64,000 bases of DNA. It comes from Rhizobium mesoamericanum STM3625 (GTDB lineage Bacteria; Pseudomonadota; Alphaproteobacteria; Rhizobiales; Rhizobiaceae). The position numbers were made by a program, and so were the translations under genes. How positions within the stretch are numbered: the stretch's first letter is position 1; each line of letters starts with the position of its first letter. The notes beneath the pieces were generated by a model. That model had not been told where the DNA came from and searched no databases. It saw only the letters and a list, made by a program, of their open reading frames with translations. Shown here piece after piece: positions 1 through 8,075 of the stretch. Where the stretch lies: the NCBI RefSeq assembly GCF_000312665.1, contig NZ_HF536773.1:1420661-1484660 (forward strand), in the 5' to 3' direction.

Positions 1-129
1 CTTGCCATCAGGCCGGCAATCCCCCTGCAGGCGCGGAGCCATGAAAGGTACGAGAACGGGCTTCATGGAACGAAGTTGCCCGTCGCCGAGTGGTATCAGG
101 ACCTGTGGTCTTGCTTGTGGCCCCGTCAT
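1..129 (-). CDS. Partial unknown protein, runs off left edge
   Basis: An ATG at 129 overlaps the TGA of the upstream ROK kinase gene (ATGA), and the frame stays open for all 43 codons to the window edge. The start reads MTGPQARPQVLIPLGDG, followed by a proline- and methionine-rich stretch. I do not recognise a family. The translational coupling suggests it works with the kinase, probably in the same sugar or amino-sugar pathway. That is inference from position only. A 43-codon open frame in high-GC DNA can arise by chance, so confidence is modest. Confidence 0.4.
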   Translation of the reverse strand, partial: MTGPQARPQVLIPLGDGQLRSMKPVLVPFMAPRLQGDCRPDGK

Positions 130-1127
130 CGGGCGACCTCCTGTGCAGTACTCTCGATAATCGCCAAATCGCTGAGGCTCAGCATCAGTGCCCCTAGCAT
201 ACCGGCTTGCGGGCCAATGCCGGTGGCCTCTATCTGCGCTGCGAATGGCAGCAGTGCGTCCATATGCCGTGCGACAGCCTCGACAAACTCCCGGCGCGAA
301 CCAATACCGCCGCCCAGCACGATGAGGGCAGGATCGAAAAGAACTTGGACCGAGGCTATGCCAACCGAGGCTGACTTTGCGAGCGTGTCGATGACATCGG
401 CGGCCTCGCCATCTCCCCTCGCTGCACGTGCAAAGATCTCGCTGACCGGGACGGTACCATCGCCATACAGGCTCCGTACCGCAGGTGAATCGACCTGGTC
501 CTCAAAGAGACCGGCGCGGACCTTTCGTGCAGTCTGATGCGGATCTGCCCCTAGCGGTAGCAAACCAAGCTCGCCGGCCCGCCCGTGATGACCGCGAAAA
601 AGCGTCCCTCCCACAACCAACCCCATGCCAACACCGGTTCCGAAGGCAATGAATGCCAGAGAATCTCGATCGCGTCCCTTGCCAAGAGTGGCCTCAGCAA
701 AGGCAGCGAGGTTCACGTCGTTTTCGACCACGACAGGGCAGGGCAGGCTCTGTGCGAGAAGCGACGCGAGTGGCCGATCGGCCGGAACAGCCAGATGCGG
801 AGAAAGCGACGCAAGCCCGGTCAACGGCGAAACCGCGCTTGGCACGCCAACAACGACCTTGCGCAATGGACCTCGATCGCGATGTCGCTCCAGCAGAGAC
901 AAAACCATGCGCGGGATTTGTTTGAGTACCGGAGCTTCGGCACCGTGTTCAGTTGGCTCTTCGGCTGTTGCCAGGATTCTCCCCTGGAGGTCGGCAAGAC
1001 CGGCAAGGACCTTGGTGCCGCCGAGGTCAACGCCGACAACGACGCCAGGAACCGCGTTTGCCCCGTCGGCCCGGTGGTTGCGATTTGCCTGTCGCAAGCC
1101 TGACGCAATGGTTGAAATGTTTGACAA
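126..1127 (-). CDS. ROK family sugar kinase
   Basis: Cytoplasmic ATP-dependent hexose or amino-sugar kinase of the ROK family. The phosphate-binding motif GVDLGGTK lies near the N-terminus, the catalytic-region motif VVENDVNLAAFAE follows, then FGTGVGMG and a C-terminal LGGGIGS. There is no N-terminal helix-turn-helix, so it is an enzyme and not a regulator. The ROK zinc-site cysteines (CxCGxxGC) are absent. The frame is open to 1241, but that would overlap the divergent repressor mRNA. A TTG at 1127 with AAAGGA five bases upstream fits better and gives 333 residues. It is divergent from a ROK repressor, its likely regulator. The substrate cannot be read from sequence. Confidence 0.8.
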   Translation of the reverse strand: MSNISTIASGLRQANRNHRADGANAVPGVVVGVDLGGTKVLAGLADLQGRILATAEEPTEHGAEAPVLKQIPRMVLSLLERHRDRGPLRKVVVGVPSAVSPLTGLASLSPHLAVPADRPLASLLAQSLPCPVVVENDVNLAAFAEATLGKGRDRDSLAFIAFGTGVGMGLVVGGTLFRGHHGRAGELGLLPLGADPHQTARKVRAGLFEDQVDSPAVRSLYGDGTVPVSEIFARAARGDGEAADVIDTLAKSASVGIASVQVLFDPALIVLGGGIGSRREFVEAVARHMDALLPFAAQIEATGIGPQAGMLGALMLSLSDLAIIESTAQEVAR

Positions 1128-1283
1128 ACGCAGTCCTTTGCGGTATTTGTTCGGCAGGTTGACGAATTTATTATTGCTGCGTCCGTGAACTGTCAACAAG
1201 CAGTTTGAAATCGGCGGACTTTCATGGAAGAAGCAAACCATTCACTGCAACGACGAAGACAGATCCGGCGGGATGGCTCAAAC

Positions 1284-2486
1284 ATGGCATTAACCGACAA
1301 CGCGCCTCCCGTATTGCGGCAAATCTCCGTCCGTGCCGTCATGGACGTCCTGCTTCACGCTGGTCCCACGTCGCGCGCAGAGCTTTCCAAGATCACCGGC
1401 CTTTCCAAGCAGACGATGTCGGAGGTTATCCGGACATTGGAGGAGGGTGGCTGGGTACGAGAAAAGGGCGTAACCAGCGGGCGTATCGGCCGCACTGCGA
1501 TAACCTATGAAGTCAATGGCGACGCCGGCTATGCCGTCGGAATCGACATGGGCGCGACGACAACACGCATCGTCCTTGGCAATATTGTCGGAAGCGTTGT
1601 CGGCGAAATAGACTATCCTTCCGACCGCCGCGGCGGCTATCATCTGATCGATCAGACCGAAGCCATGCTTGCGAAGATGCTCGCCGATCTGGGCATTGCC
1701 CGGGAGCTTGTGCTTGCGACCGCAATAGCGACGCCGGGTGTCGTCGATCCAGCCACCGGGGCGCTCTCAATGGCGCCGAATCTGGTTGACATCGCAGGCA
1801 TCGATATCGGCAGGACGCTGAGTGAAAGGCTTGGCTACCCCGTTGTACTGGAAAACGATGTCAACGCGGCCGTCATTGGCGAATCCTGGCTGGGATGTGC
1901 GATCGCAATCGATACCGTGGCGTTCATATCCCTTGGGACAGGTATCGGACTGGGTGTGCTTCAGGACGGTAAGCTGATGCGCGGCGCAAGCGGAGCCGCC
2001 GGCGAAATTTCATACATGCCGTTCGGCGCGGACCCCTACGCCGAGGACAGCCTTGAACGCGGCGCTCTCGAATGCGCGATCGCGGCTCAAGGGATCAGTG
2101 ACCTCTATGCTCATTCTGGCGGTCCGACGAATACCTCCGTACGTGACATTCTGTCCCTTGCTGAAAAGAATGACCCGCTCGCAATCGAGGTTGTCGGCAA
2201 GGTATCCGACATCGCGGCACTCCTCGTTGTTTCCGTCAATGCGATCGTTGATCCGAAGACCGTCGTTCTGGGCGGCAGCATCGGTCGCCATCCGCTGATC
2301 GTCGAGCGTGTTCGGCAAGGAATTGGAAAGGCAAGCCGTCGCGCAATCGATGTAAAGGCCAGTGTTCTTGGGGGCCGAGCGACGCTGCTCGGTGCATTGG
2401 CCATCGGCCTTAATCATGTTCACAATCTGCTTTTTTCTCCGCAGACCTTGCCGGAGCAACGGCGCCTTCCTCCGCTGCCGCTCTGA
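1284..2486 (+). CDS. ROK family transcriptional repressor (NagC/XylR type)
   Basis: Sugar-responsive repressor of about 400 residues. An N-terminal winged helix-turn-helix (SRAELSKITGLSKQTMSEVI, roughly residues 30-50) precedes a ROK sugar-binding domain starting at YAVGIDMGATTTRIVLG, with ENDVNAAVIGE and ISLGTGIGLGVL. The zinc-site cysteines of the family are missing. I chose the ATG at 1284 because the HTH follows directly. An ATG at 1224 would add 20 residues of unlikely sequence. It is divergent from the ROK kinase at 126-1127 and probably controls it and perhaps the ABC ATPase downstream. The inducing sugar is unknown. Confidence 0.82.
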   Translation: MALTDNAPPVLRQISVRAVMDVLLHAGPTSRAELSKITGLSKQTMSEVIRTLEEGGWVREKGVTSGRIGRTAITYEVNGDAGYAVGIDMGATTTRIVLGNIVGSVVGEIDYPSDRRGGYHLIDQTEAMLAKMLADLGIARELVLATAIATPGVVDPATGALSMAPNLVDIAGIDIGRTLSERLGYPVVLENDVNAAVIGESWLGCAIAIDTVAFISLGTGIGLGVLQDGKLMRGASGAAGEISYMPFGADPYAEDSLERGALECAIAAQGISDLYAHSGGPTNTSVRDILSLAEKNDPLAIEVVGKVSDIAALLVVSVNAIVDPKTVVLGGSIGRHPLIVERVRQGIGKASRRAIDVKASVLGGRATLLGALAIGLNHVHNLLFSPQTLPEQRRLPPLPL

Positions 2487-2800
2487 CTTGGCATGCGAAG
2501 GACGGTTTCGGCGATTTCCAGCGGCGAGGGGAGGGATCGAGGCGGCGCCTAAAGCACCTGACGTAAATGCTGTGGAATCCGTTGCATCAACAATAGGTAC
2601 GAGCCTGCCAGGCAGGGTCAATGTGCGATGTTCCTGCATGCGCCCGCGCGAAAGCCTCTGGTCGACGCTGGAGAAAATTACGTTCGTCATCTTGACGAAC
2701 TAATTGCTTCCACGCAAACTGCGGCTGCTAAAAGAGTGGCATCCGACAGATCAACGTGCCTCTGGTTGCCTCAAGATGTCTGCGTCGAAGGAATAGGTTC
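2487..2800 (+). other. Intergenic, no gene recognised
   Basis: About 310 bases between the ROK repressor and the ABC ATPase. Short open stretches exist on both strands but none has a convincing start, ribosome-binding site or family motif. It presumably carries the promoter of the ATPase gene. I see no clear palindrome or terminator. Confidence 0.5.
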
Positions 2801-3964
2801 ATGGCCGGTCTCAAGTTGAACGACATCAGGAAGAGCTTCGGCCATCATACAATCCTTCATGGCATCGATCTCGATGTACGCGAGGGCGAGTTCGTCGTGC
2901 TCGTAGGTCCTTCCGGATGCGGCAAGTCTACATTGCTCCGCCTTGTCGCCGGCCTCGAAGACGCAAGCTCCGGTCAGATCATCATTGGCGAGGACGATGT
3001 CACGACGGCGCCTCCCGGCGATCGAGGGATTGCGATGGTGTTCCAGTCCTACGCGCTCTACCCCCATATGACAGTTGCGAAAAATCTCTCCTTCGGCCTG
3101 GAGAACCTCAAGATGAGCCGCGCCGAGATCGATCAGCGCGTGATGGAAGCGGCAAGAATGCTGGCGATCGAGCCCCTCCTCGACCGACGCCCGAAGCAGC
3201 TTTCGGGCGGCCAGAGGCAGCGGGTGGCAATCGGTCGCGCGATCGTCAGGAACCCCAAGCTGTTCTTGTTCGATGAACCGTTGTCCAATCTAGATGCGGC
3301 ATTGCGCGTGCAGACCCGCGGCGAGATCAGTCGCCTGCACAAGCGGTTGGGTGCGACGATGATCTATGTGACCCATGATCAGATTGAGGCCATGACAATG
3401 GCCGACCGCATCGTTGTTCTCAATGCAGGGCGCGTCGAACAGATCGGCACCCCACTCGAACTGTTCGAGGCGCCGGCCAACAAGTTCGTAGCGGGCTTCA
3501 TCGGCTCGCCTCAGATGAACTTTTTCGAGGGTAAGCTGCTTTCCGCCGGACCGGGTGGCGTCGCGTTGGAGGTACAGGGCTTCGGACCAATCAATCTACC
3601 AATCGAAACCGCAAATGCGGTCGCTGGACAAGCCGTTATCCTCGGCGTCCGGCCGAGCCATTTTGAACTTGCCAAGGATGGCGGGCCAAGCGGGATTACA
3701 GTCCGTTTCAACGTCGACTACGCAGAGAGTATTGGCACGGACACCTATATCTACGGCAAGCTCGAAGGAAGCGAAACCGCGACGATCGCTCATTTGCCAG
3801 ATCACATCGCAATTACAGATCATTCGTCCCTCGCGCTCGTTGTCCGGCCGCAGCGTCTGCACCTCTTCGATGCGGAAAGCGGCGAGAACTTAACCGGCAC
3901 AACCCGGAACATGAATTCCGAGGAGCCGTCTTCCCGCCGCATGTCAAATTTTGCGTCCGGGTGA
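2801..3964 (+). CDS. Sugar ABC transporter ATPase, MalK/UgpC type (orphan)
   Basis: Cytoplasmic ATPase for a CUT1-type carbohydrate importer, 387 residues. Walker A GPSGCGKST, Q-loop region VFQSYALYPHM, signature LSGGQRQRVAIGRA, Walker B LFLFDEPLSNLDA and the switch histidine in YVTHDQ are all intact. The C-terminal third is the TOBE/regulatory domain typical of MalK and UgpC. The start at 2801 has GAAGGAA upstream; an in-frame start at 2756 would add 15 unlikely residues. No permease or binding protein gene is adjacent. The window does hold a CUT1 binding protein and two permeases without an ATPase at 25669-28826, so this protein could energise that system. The C-terminal tail after residue 365 is serine-rich and unlike the family. 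Confidence 0.9.
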   Translation: MAGLKLNDIRKSFGHHTILHGIDLDVREGEFVVLVGPSGCGKSTLLRLVAGLEDASSGQIIIGEDDVTTAPPGDRGIAMVFQSYALYPHMTVAKNLSFGLENLKMSRAEIDQRVMEAARMLAIEPLLDRRPKQLSGGQRQRVAIGRAIVRNPKLFLFDEPLSNLDAALRVQTRGEISRLHKRLGATMIYVTHDQIEAMTMADRIVVLNAGRVEQIGTPLELFEAPANKFVAGFIGSPQMNFFEGKLLSAGPGGVALEVQGFGPINLPIETANAVAGQAVILGVRPSHFELAKDGGPSGITVRFNVDYAESIGTDTYIYGKLEGSETATIAHLPDHIAITDHSSLALVVRPQRLHLFDAESGENLTGTTRNMNSEEPSSRRMSNFASG

Positions 3965-4090
3965 TCCCGACCGGATCAGAATGGAGCCCAAGTCCTTCGC
4001 GACTGCATGCCTGGCCCAAAGGCCCGCTTTTTCCTTTCCCCGGACAAGTGCCTGACCGCCTCGTACCCCAGCGAGTAGGCGGGACGCCAC

Positions 4091-5002
4091 TCAAGAGACC
4101 AACGAGGATGCCATCAACGGATCTTCCCTTACGGCCTCGACAAGGAAATCAAGGGTTGCCCTGACACGTAACGGCATGTTCCTGCGCGATGGATAGACGA
4201 CGTTGATCGGTAGGCGCGCGGGGGGGAAATCAGGCATCACGTTTACCAGCCTGCCAGCCTCGATATCGGGGGCGACGAGAATATGTGAGAGCACAGCAAG
4301 ACCGCTCCCCATCAATACCGCCCGATGAACTGCCACGGCATTATTGGCGATCAGACGCGGTGCGATGCGCACGGCAACCTCGTCCGATCCATCTGAAAAT
4401 GACCATGAGCGCCCGTCTCCGGCACGGCTATAACAGACGCATTCATGAGCGCTGATGTCCTGCGGCGTTTTGGGCATACTCCGCTCTTCCAGGTAACGGG
4501 GCGCCGCGACGAGAAACGCGGTCGTCCAGCCAATCCGTCGACACATCAGGCTACAGTCCGACACAGGGCCAAGCCGGACTTCAAGATCGATTCCCTCTCC
4601 GATCAGATCCGACGGCTCCTCGCGAAAAACCAGCTCGACCGACAGCCCGGGATTGCGCTCGAGCAGCCCTGCGAGACGGTCGCTCACATAAAGACCAAGC
4701 GGGGCGGGCAAACTAAGCCGCACCCGGCCGGACGCCATGGCTGACTCGAAGCAGGAGGCTTCGTTGAGAGCGTCCACCGCTTCAACCACCCGCATCGCCA
4801 TCGTGATCATTTGTTCGCCTTCGACGGTCAGGGCAAGCGCGTTTGTGCTACGATGCAAAAGGCGCGTGTTGAGATGTCCTTCAAGTGCGGAAACCTGCCT
4901 GGATACCGCTGGCTGTGTGAGACCGAGGTCGATTGCCGCTGCAGAAAACGAGCCTGTCTCTGCCACGCGCAGAAAGGCTCTCAGCGCAGATACGATGTCC
5001 AT
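4091..5002 (-). CDS. LysR family transcriptional regulator
   Basis: Typical LTTR of about 300 residues. The N-terminal winged HTH reads MDIVSALRAFLRVAETGSFS and continues with a canonical AAAIDLGLTQPAVSRQVSALE recognition region. A two-lobed effector-binding domain follows. MDIVSAL at 5002 is taken as the start; an upstream in-frame start adds eight residues. The gene is divergent from the AhpD/NmrA/cupin operon at 5131, with 128 bases between, so it probably controls that operon. The sequence resembles the CrgA/YhjC-like subgroup often found next to oxidoreductases. The effector is unknown. Confidence 0.87.
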   Translation of the reverse strand: MDIVSALRAFLRVAETGSFSAAAIDLGLTQPAVSRQVSALEGHLNTRLLHRSTNALALTVEGEQMITMAMRVVEAVDALNEASCFESAMASGRVRLSLPAPLGLYVSDRLAGLLERNPGLSVELVFREEPSDLIGEGIDLEVRLGPVSDCSLMCRRIGWTTAFLVAAPRYLEERSMPKTPQDISAHECVCYSRAGDGRSWSFSDGSDEVAVRIAPRLIANNAVAVHRAVLMGSGLAVLSHILVAPDIEAGRLVNVMPDFPPARLPINVVYPSRRNMPLRVRATLDFLVEAVREDPLMASSLVS

Positions 5003-5077
5003 CTGTCCCCCCATACATTTCGACATAAGCCTTATGCGGCAGTTTAGGCCGGAAGAGCTTTACTGTCCAGATATTAC

Positions 5078-5120
5078 GGATATCTTATGTCCATAAGGAC
5101 AGTTGATATCCTTAATAGGA
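5078..5120 (+). promoter_or_regulatory. Nested palindrome and Rrf2-like operator upstream of the AhpD operon
   Basis: Two inverted repeats share one centre (5094.5): outer arms GGATATC (5078-5084) and GATATCC (5105-5111), inner arms TGTCC (5088-5092) and GGACA (5097-5101). The right part continues as TATCCTTAATAG (5107-5118). The same 12-mer stands in the same orientation upstream of the Rrf2 gene at 7403-7891. The site lies 11-53 bases upstream of the ATG at 5131, a position suited to repression. Confidence 0.6.
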
Positions 5121-5130
5121 GAAGAAAGAC

Positions 5131-5610
5131 ATGACACAGCGGCTCAACTACGCACAGCACTCACCTGAGTTCTTTAAGAGGCTCTCAGACCTGAGCATGG
5201 GGCTGAAGGACAGCGTAATCGAACAGCAAATCCGTGACCTCGTGAACATCCGGGCTTCACAGATCAACGGTTGCGCCTTCTGCCTCGACATGCATGTCAA
5301 GGAGGCCAAGATCCACGGCGAGAGCGAACTGCGCCTCTATCATGTTGCGATCTGGCGTGAATCGAACCTCTTCATTCCACGCGAACGGGCGGCACTTGCC
5401 TGGACGGAAGCAGTCACGAACCTTCCCGAAGGCGGGATCCCTGATGAACTCTACGAACGCGTCCGCGGCCAGCTCTCAGAGAAGGAAGTTTCCGACCTGA
5501 CCTTTTCGATCATGGTGATCAACGCCTGGAACCGCGCGAGCATCGCCTTCAAGGCCGTCCCCGGTTCCGCAGATAAGGCCTATGGCCTCGATAGGGCCGG
5601 CCTCAACTAA
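5131..5610 (+). CDS. Carboxymuconolactone decarboxylase / AhpD-like alkylhydroperoxidase
   Basis: Cytoplasmic AhpD-superfamily protein of 159 residues, the usual length. The active-site motif is complete: C48-A-F-C51-x3-H55 inside an INGCAFCLDMHVKEA helix, the peroxidatic/resolving cysteine pair and proton-relay histidine of AhpD-like proteins. The start has AGGAGAAG upstream. It opens an operon with an NmrA-like reductase (60-base gap) and a secreted cupin. This trio often occurs under LysR or Rrf2 control in proteobacteria. The likely role is detoxification of peroxides or reactive organic compounds, but the physiological substrate cannot be stated. Confidence 0.88.
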   Translation: MTQRLNYAQHSPEFFKRLSDLSMGLKDSVIEQQIRDLVNIRASQINGCAFCLDMHVKEAKIHGESELRLYHVAIWRESNLFIPRERAALAWTEAVTNLPEGGIPDELYERVRGQLSEKEVSDLTFSIMVINAWNRASIAFKAVPGSADKAYGLDRAGLN

Positions 5611-5670
5611 GCCTGCGACCTCAGAACCATAAGCACAGCGGCCGATGGCCGCCCTGAAGGGAGAAGTCCA

Positions 5671-6423
5671 ATGAAAATCGTCATCATCGGCGGAACCGGC
5701 CTTATCGGCTCGAAAACAGTCGAGCGCCTGCGCAACAAGGGCCATGAGGTGGTTGCCGCCTCTCCAAATACCGGCGTCAACACGATCACCGGAGAGGGGC
5801 TGGCCGAAGCGCTCGTCGGCGCAGAGGTTGTGGTCGACCTCGCCAATTCGCCCTCTTTCGAGGACAAGGCAGTGCTTGAATTCTTCGAGACCTCTGGCCG
5901 CAATCTGTTTGCGGCAGAAAAGGCCGCCGGTGTCAAACACCATATCGCGCTTTCCGTCGTCGGGACCGAGCGGTTGCTGGAGGCCGGCTACTTCCGCGGC
6001 AAACTCGCCCAGGAAAAGCTGATCAAGGCCTCTAGCATTCCCTACACGATCGTGCATTCGACGCAGTTCATGGAGTTCTTGAGCGGCATTGCGCAATCCG
6101 GCACCGTCGGCGACATAGTTCATCTATCACCAGCCTATGTGCAGCCGATCGCTTCTGATGATGTCGCCGATGCGATGGCAGACGTGACACTTGCTGCCCC
6201 CATCAACGGAACGATCGAAATTGCTGGCCCAGAGCGCTTCCGGCTGAACGAACTTGTTGCCCGCTATCTCGAGGCAATGGGCGATGCCCGCAAGGTCGAA
6301 GCTGATCCAAACGCGCACTATTTCGGCGCTCGGCTGGAAGACGGCTCGCTCGTCTCCGACAACAACCCACGCCTGGGGCGGATTACCTTCGAGCAATGGT
6401 TCGCAACTTCCCCCCGGAAATGA
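5671..6423 (+). CDS. NmrA-like NAD(P)-binding atypical SDR
   Basis: Atypical short-chain dehydrogenase of 250 residues. The N-terminal Rossmann motif is MKIVIIGGTGLIGSKTVERL, and the fold continues with HHIALSVVGTERL and YFRGKLAQEKLIKAS, which places a lysine near the usual active-site position but without the canonical YxxxK. Such proteins act as quinone or NAD(P)H-dependent reductases or as redox sensors. It is the second gene of the 5131-6901 operon with a good ribosome-binding site (AAGGGAG). The substrate is unknown. Confidence 0.85.
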   Translation: MKIVIIGGTGLIGSKTVERLRNKGHEVVAASPNTGVNTITGEGLAEALVGAEVVVDLANSPSFEDKAVLEFFETSGRNLFAAEKAAGVKHHIALSVVGTERLLEAGYFRGKLAQEKLIKASSIPYTIVHSTQFMEFLSGIAQSGTVGDIVHLSPAYVQPIASDDVADAMADVTLAAPINGTIEIAGPERFRLNELVARYLEAMGDARKVEADPNAHYFGARLEDGSLVSDNNPRLGRITFEQWFATSPRK

Positions 6424-6481
6424 CAGAGCCTGCTGCATCATAACTCTTCAAATCAGCTCAACCCACGAAAGGAATCTCCAA

Positions 6482-6901
6482 ATGATGAAGTCGATCTTTG
6501 TCGCAGTTGCCCTTACGGCGGCCTATTTCAACCCGGTCCTCGCCGATGAGGCCGGCGGCAAGGCTGCCAAGGTCACGCTCGTCTATGACCACGAGCTACC
6601 GAACGTCCCAGGCAAGAGCATCAAGGGCGTCCTCGTCGAATATGGCCCAGGCGGTCTTTCCGAGGGCCACACCCATCCAGATTCCGCCTTCATCTATGCA
6701 ACGGTTCTGGAAGGCTCTATCCGCAGCCAGGTGAATGGCGGGCCAGAGAAAATCTACAAGGCCGGGGAAAGTTTTTCGGAGATGCCCGGCGACCGCCACA
6801 GTGTCAGCGCAAACGGCAGCAAGACAAAGCCTGCAAAGCTGCTTGCGGTCTTCGTGGTTAACACCGACCAGAAGGACCTGACCTATCCCTTGAAGAAGTA
6901 A
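6482..6901 (+). CDS. Secreted cupin-domain protein
   Basis: A 139-residue protein with a Sec signal peptide (MMKSIFVAVALTAAYF, cleavage after VLADEA or nearby). A single cupin barrel follows, with the metal-binding pattern GHTHPDSAFIYATVLEG and a second motif around MPGDRHSVSANGS. The protein is therefore probably periplasmic. The start at 6482 has AAAGGAA ahead of it; a second ATG three bases later is equally possible. It is the third gene of the AhpD/NmrA operon. Small cupins in this context are often linked to quinone or phenolic detoxification. That is family knowledge, not shown here. Confidence 0.85.
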   Translation: MMKSIFVAVALTAAYFNPVLADEAGGKAAKVTLVYDHELPNVPGKSIKGVLVEYGPGGLSEGHTHPDSAFIYATVLEGSIRSQVNGGPEKIYKAGESFSEMPGDRHSVSANGSKTKPAKLLAVFVVNTDQKDLTYPLKK

Positions 6902-6949
6902 GTCAGGGGCGGGCCGGGTGTTGATCAGGCACGCGGCCCGCTGCACCGG

Positions 6950-7294
6950 GCCTCCGGTTTCGTGCGGATCCATATTGTTCTGGAGCGCAGGCCGCTGGGA
7001 TGGGCGGTTGCTGCAGGACCCTATCATTGCTGTCGTCTACCTCGGCCTGGCATTGTCCATCGGGCTTCGTCTTCAAAGCCCTATCGGCACCTGGTGGCAA
7101 CCTCGGGCGCTGTCGCCATCATCTTCGGCCTTGCGCTGCAAAATACGCTCGGCGACGTCTTCTCGGGCATCACGTTTACGCAGGGGCGACCCTTTGTGAT
7201 CGGTGATTGGATCATGCTCAGCGACCGTACAGAGGGACGTGTGACCGCGAACAACTGGCACTCCACGTTTCTGCTCACGTTTCGGACGCGCTGA
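6950..7294 (+). pseudogene. Mechanosensitive channel (MscS family) remnant
   Basis: Recognisable MscS core sequence in two frames. One frame carries SGFVFKALSAP; about 7090 the reading switches and continues LVATSGAVAIIFGLALQNTL, then GDVFSGI, RPFVIGDWIML and EGRVTANNWHSTFLLT before a stop at 7294. Order and spacing match the pore helix and beta domain of MscS-like channels, but the N-terminal membrane helices and the C-terminal cytoplasmic domain are missing. At least one frameshift plus truncation at both ends makes it a non-functional relic. Confidence 0.75.
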
Positions 7295-7402
7295 AGTGAT
7301 CGATCTCGTCCACAGTCATTGCCGGGAAAGCGATTTTTCCTCGCGCCGCCGCTCCAGAGCGCTCTTTATTCATTGCCTGAGGCAAGCGATGTCAAACTGC
7401 GT

Positions 7403-7891
7403 TCATCCGGCGCGGTCCAGGACCCAGTCGAAGCTGCTCCTCCAAAGTTCCGCCGGGATGTCCTTAGACAGCGTCTCTATCAGATCGGAAAGTCTGACGC
7501 TGTCCAGTTTCTGGCGCCAAGCGTCGTCGGCTTCCCACATGATGCGCGCCACAGCACATGGGCCGCTTTCACAGTAGCCAAGCGGCCGACAGGGATTGTT
7601 GGCCCTGATATTGTTGCAGACAAAGGTCCGCGCGTTGCCTTCAACCGCCTCTATGATATTAAGAAACGTCAGCTCTGACGGCGCCTTTGCCAAGCGATAG
7701 CCCCCCGACGGGCCGAGAGTGGTATCGACGAGACCCGCCTGTGAAAGGCTTTGCAACGCCTTTGAAAGATACTCCTTGGGAAGTCCATGGAACTCGGCAA
7801 GCGCCTTGGTGGAAAGATAACGGCCTGCGGGCAGACCGGCCAGTATGGCACAACAATGGAGCGCCCATTCGACTTGGCTTTTGAGGATCAT
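7403..7891 (-). CDS. Rrf2 family transcriptional regulator
   Basis: Winged-helix repressor of 162 residues. The HTH region is STKALAEFHGLPKEYLSKAL, followed by the family wing LGPSGGYRLAK. Four cysteines (C92, C101, C107, C112) cluster where Rrf2 proteins such as IscR or NsrR hold an Fe-S cluster or redox thiols, so redox or metal sensing is likely. The start MILKSQVEWALHCC at 7891 is the family-typical one; an in-frame start at 8014 would add 41 residues running through the operator. Its own promoter has a sequence shared with the AhpD operon promoter, suggesting autoregulation and control of that operon. Confidence 0.87.
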   Translation of the reverse strand: MILKSQVEWALHCCAILAGLPAGRYLSTKALAEFHGLPKEYLSKALQSLSQAGLVDTTLGPSGGYRLAKAPSELTFLNIIEAVEGNARTFVCNNIRANNPCRPLGYCESGPCAVARIMWEADDAWRQKLDSVRLSDLIETLSKDIPAELWRSSFDWVLDRAG

Positions 7892-7922
7892 CAATTCAGT
7901 CCGGGTCAATGCCGAATGGCAT

Positions 7923-7946
7923 CTATTAAGGATAGAAAGTATCCCT
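7923..7946 (-). promoter_or_regulatory. Putative Rrf2 autoregulatory operator
   Basis: Inverted repeat GGATA-GAAAG-TATCC (7930-7944) within a longer site whose minus-strand reading ends TATCCTTAATAG (7934 to 7923). That 12-mer is identical, and in the same orientation relative to the gene, to 5107-5118 in front of the AhpD operon. It lies 31 bases upstream of the chosen ATG. Confidence 0.6.
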
Positions 7947-8075
7947 ATTTCCCGAGAATGTAAACGGACGGGTAAGGAAGCAATGAGCCTCAGGCAAGTC
8001 GCCGGCAATTCCACCGGTGACCAGCAGTAAAGCTTGGCACAGTTTCAGCAGAGATGCAAAACGGTACCAGCCTCA

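Noticed and set aside
1119..1129. GTTTGACAAAC palindrome near the ROK kinase start as ROK operator
   Set aside because: Short and overlaps the chosen start codon. No second copy near the divergent repressor, so not listed as a site.
2010..2690. 226-codon minus-strand frame
   Set aside because: Mostly antisense to the ROK repressor; the remainder in 2487-2690 has no support.
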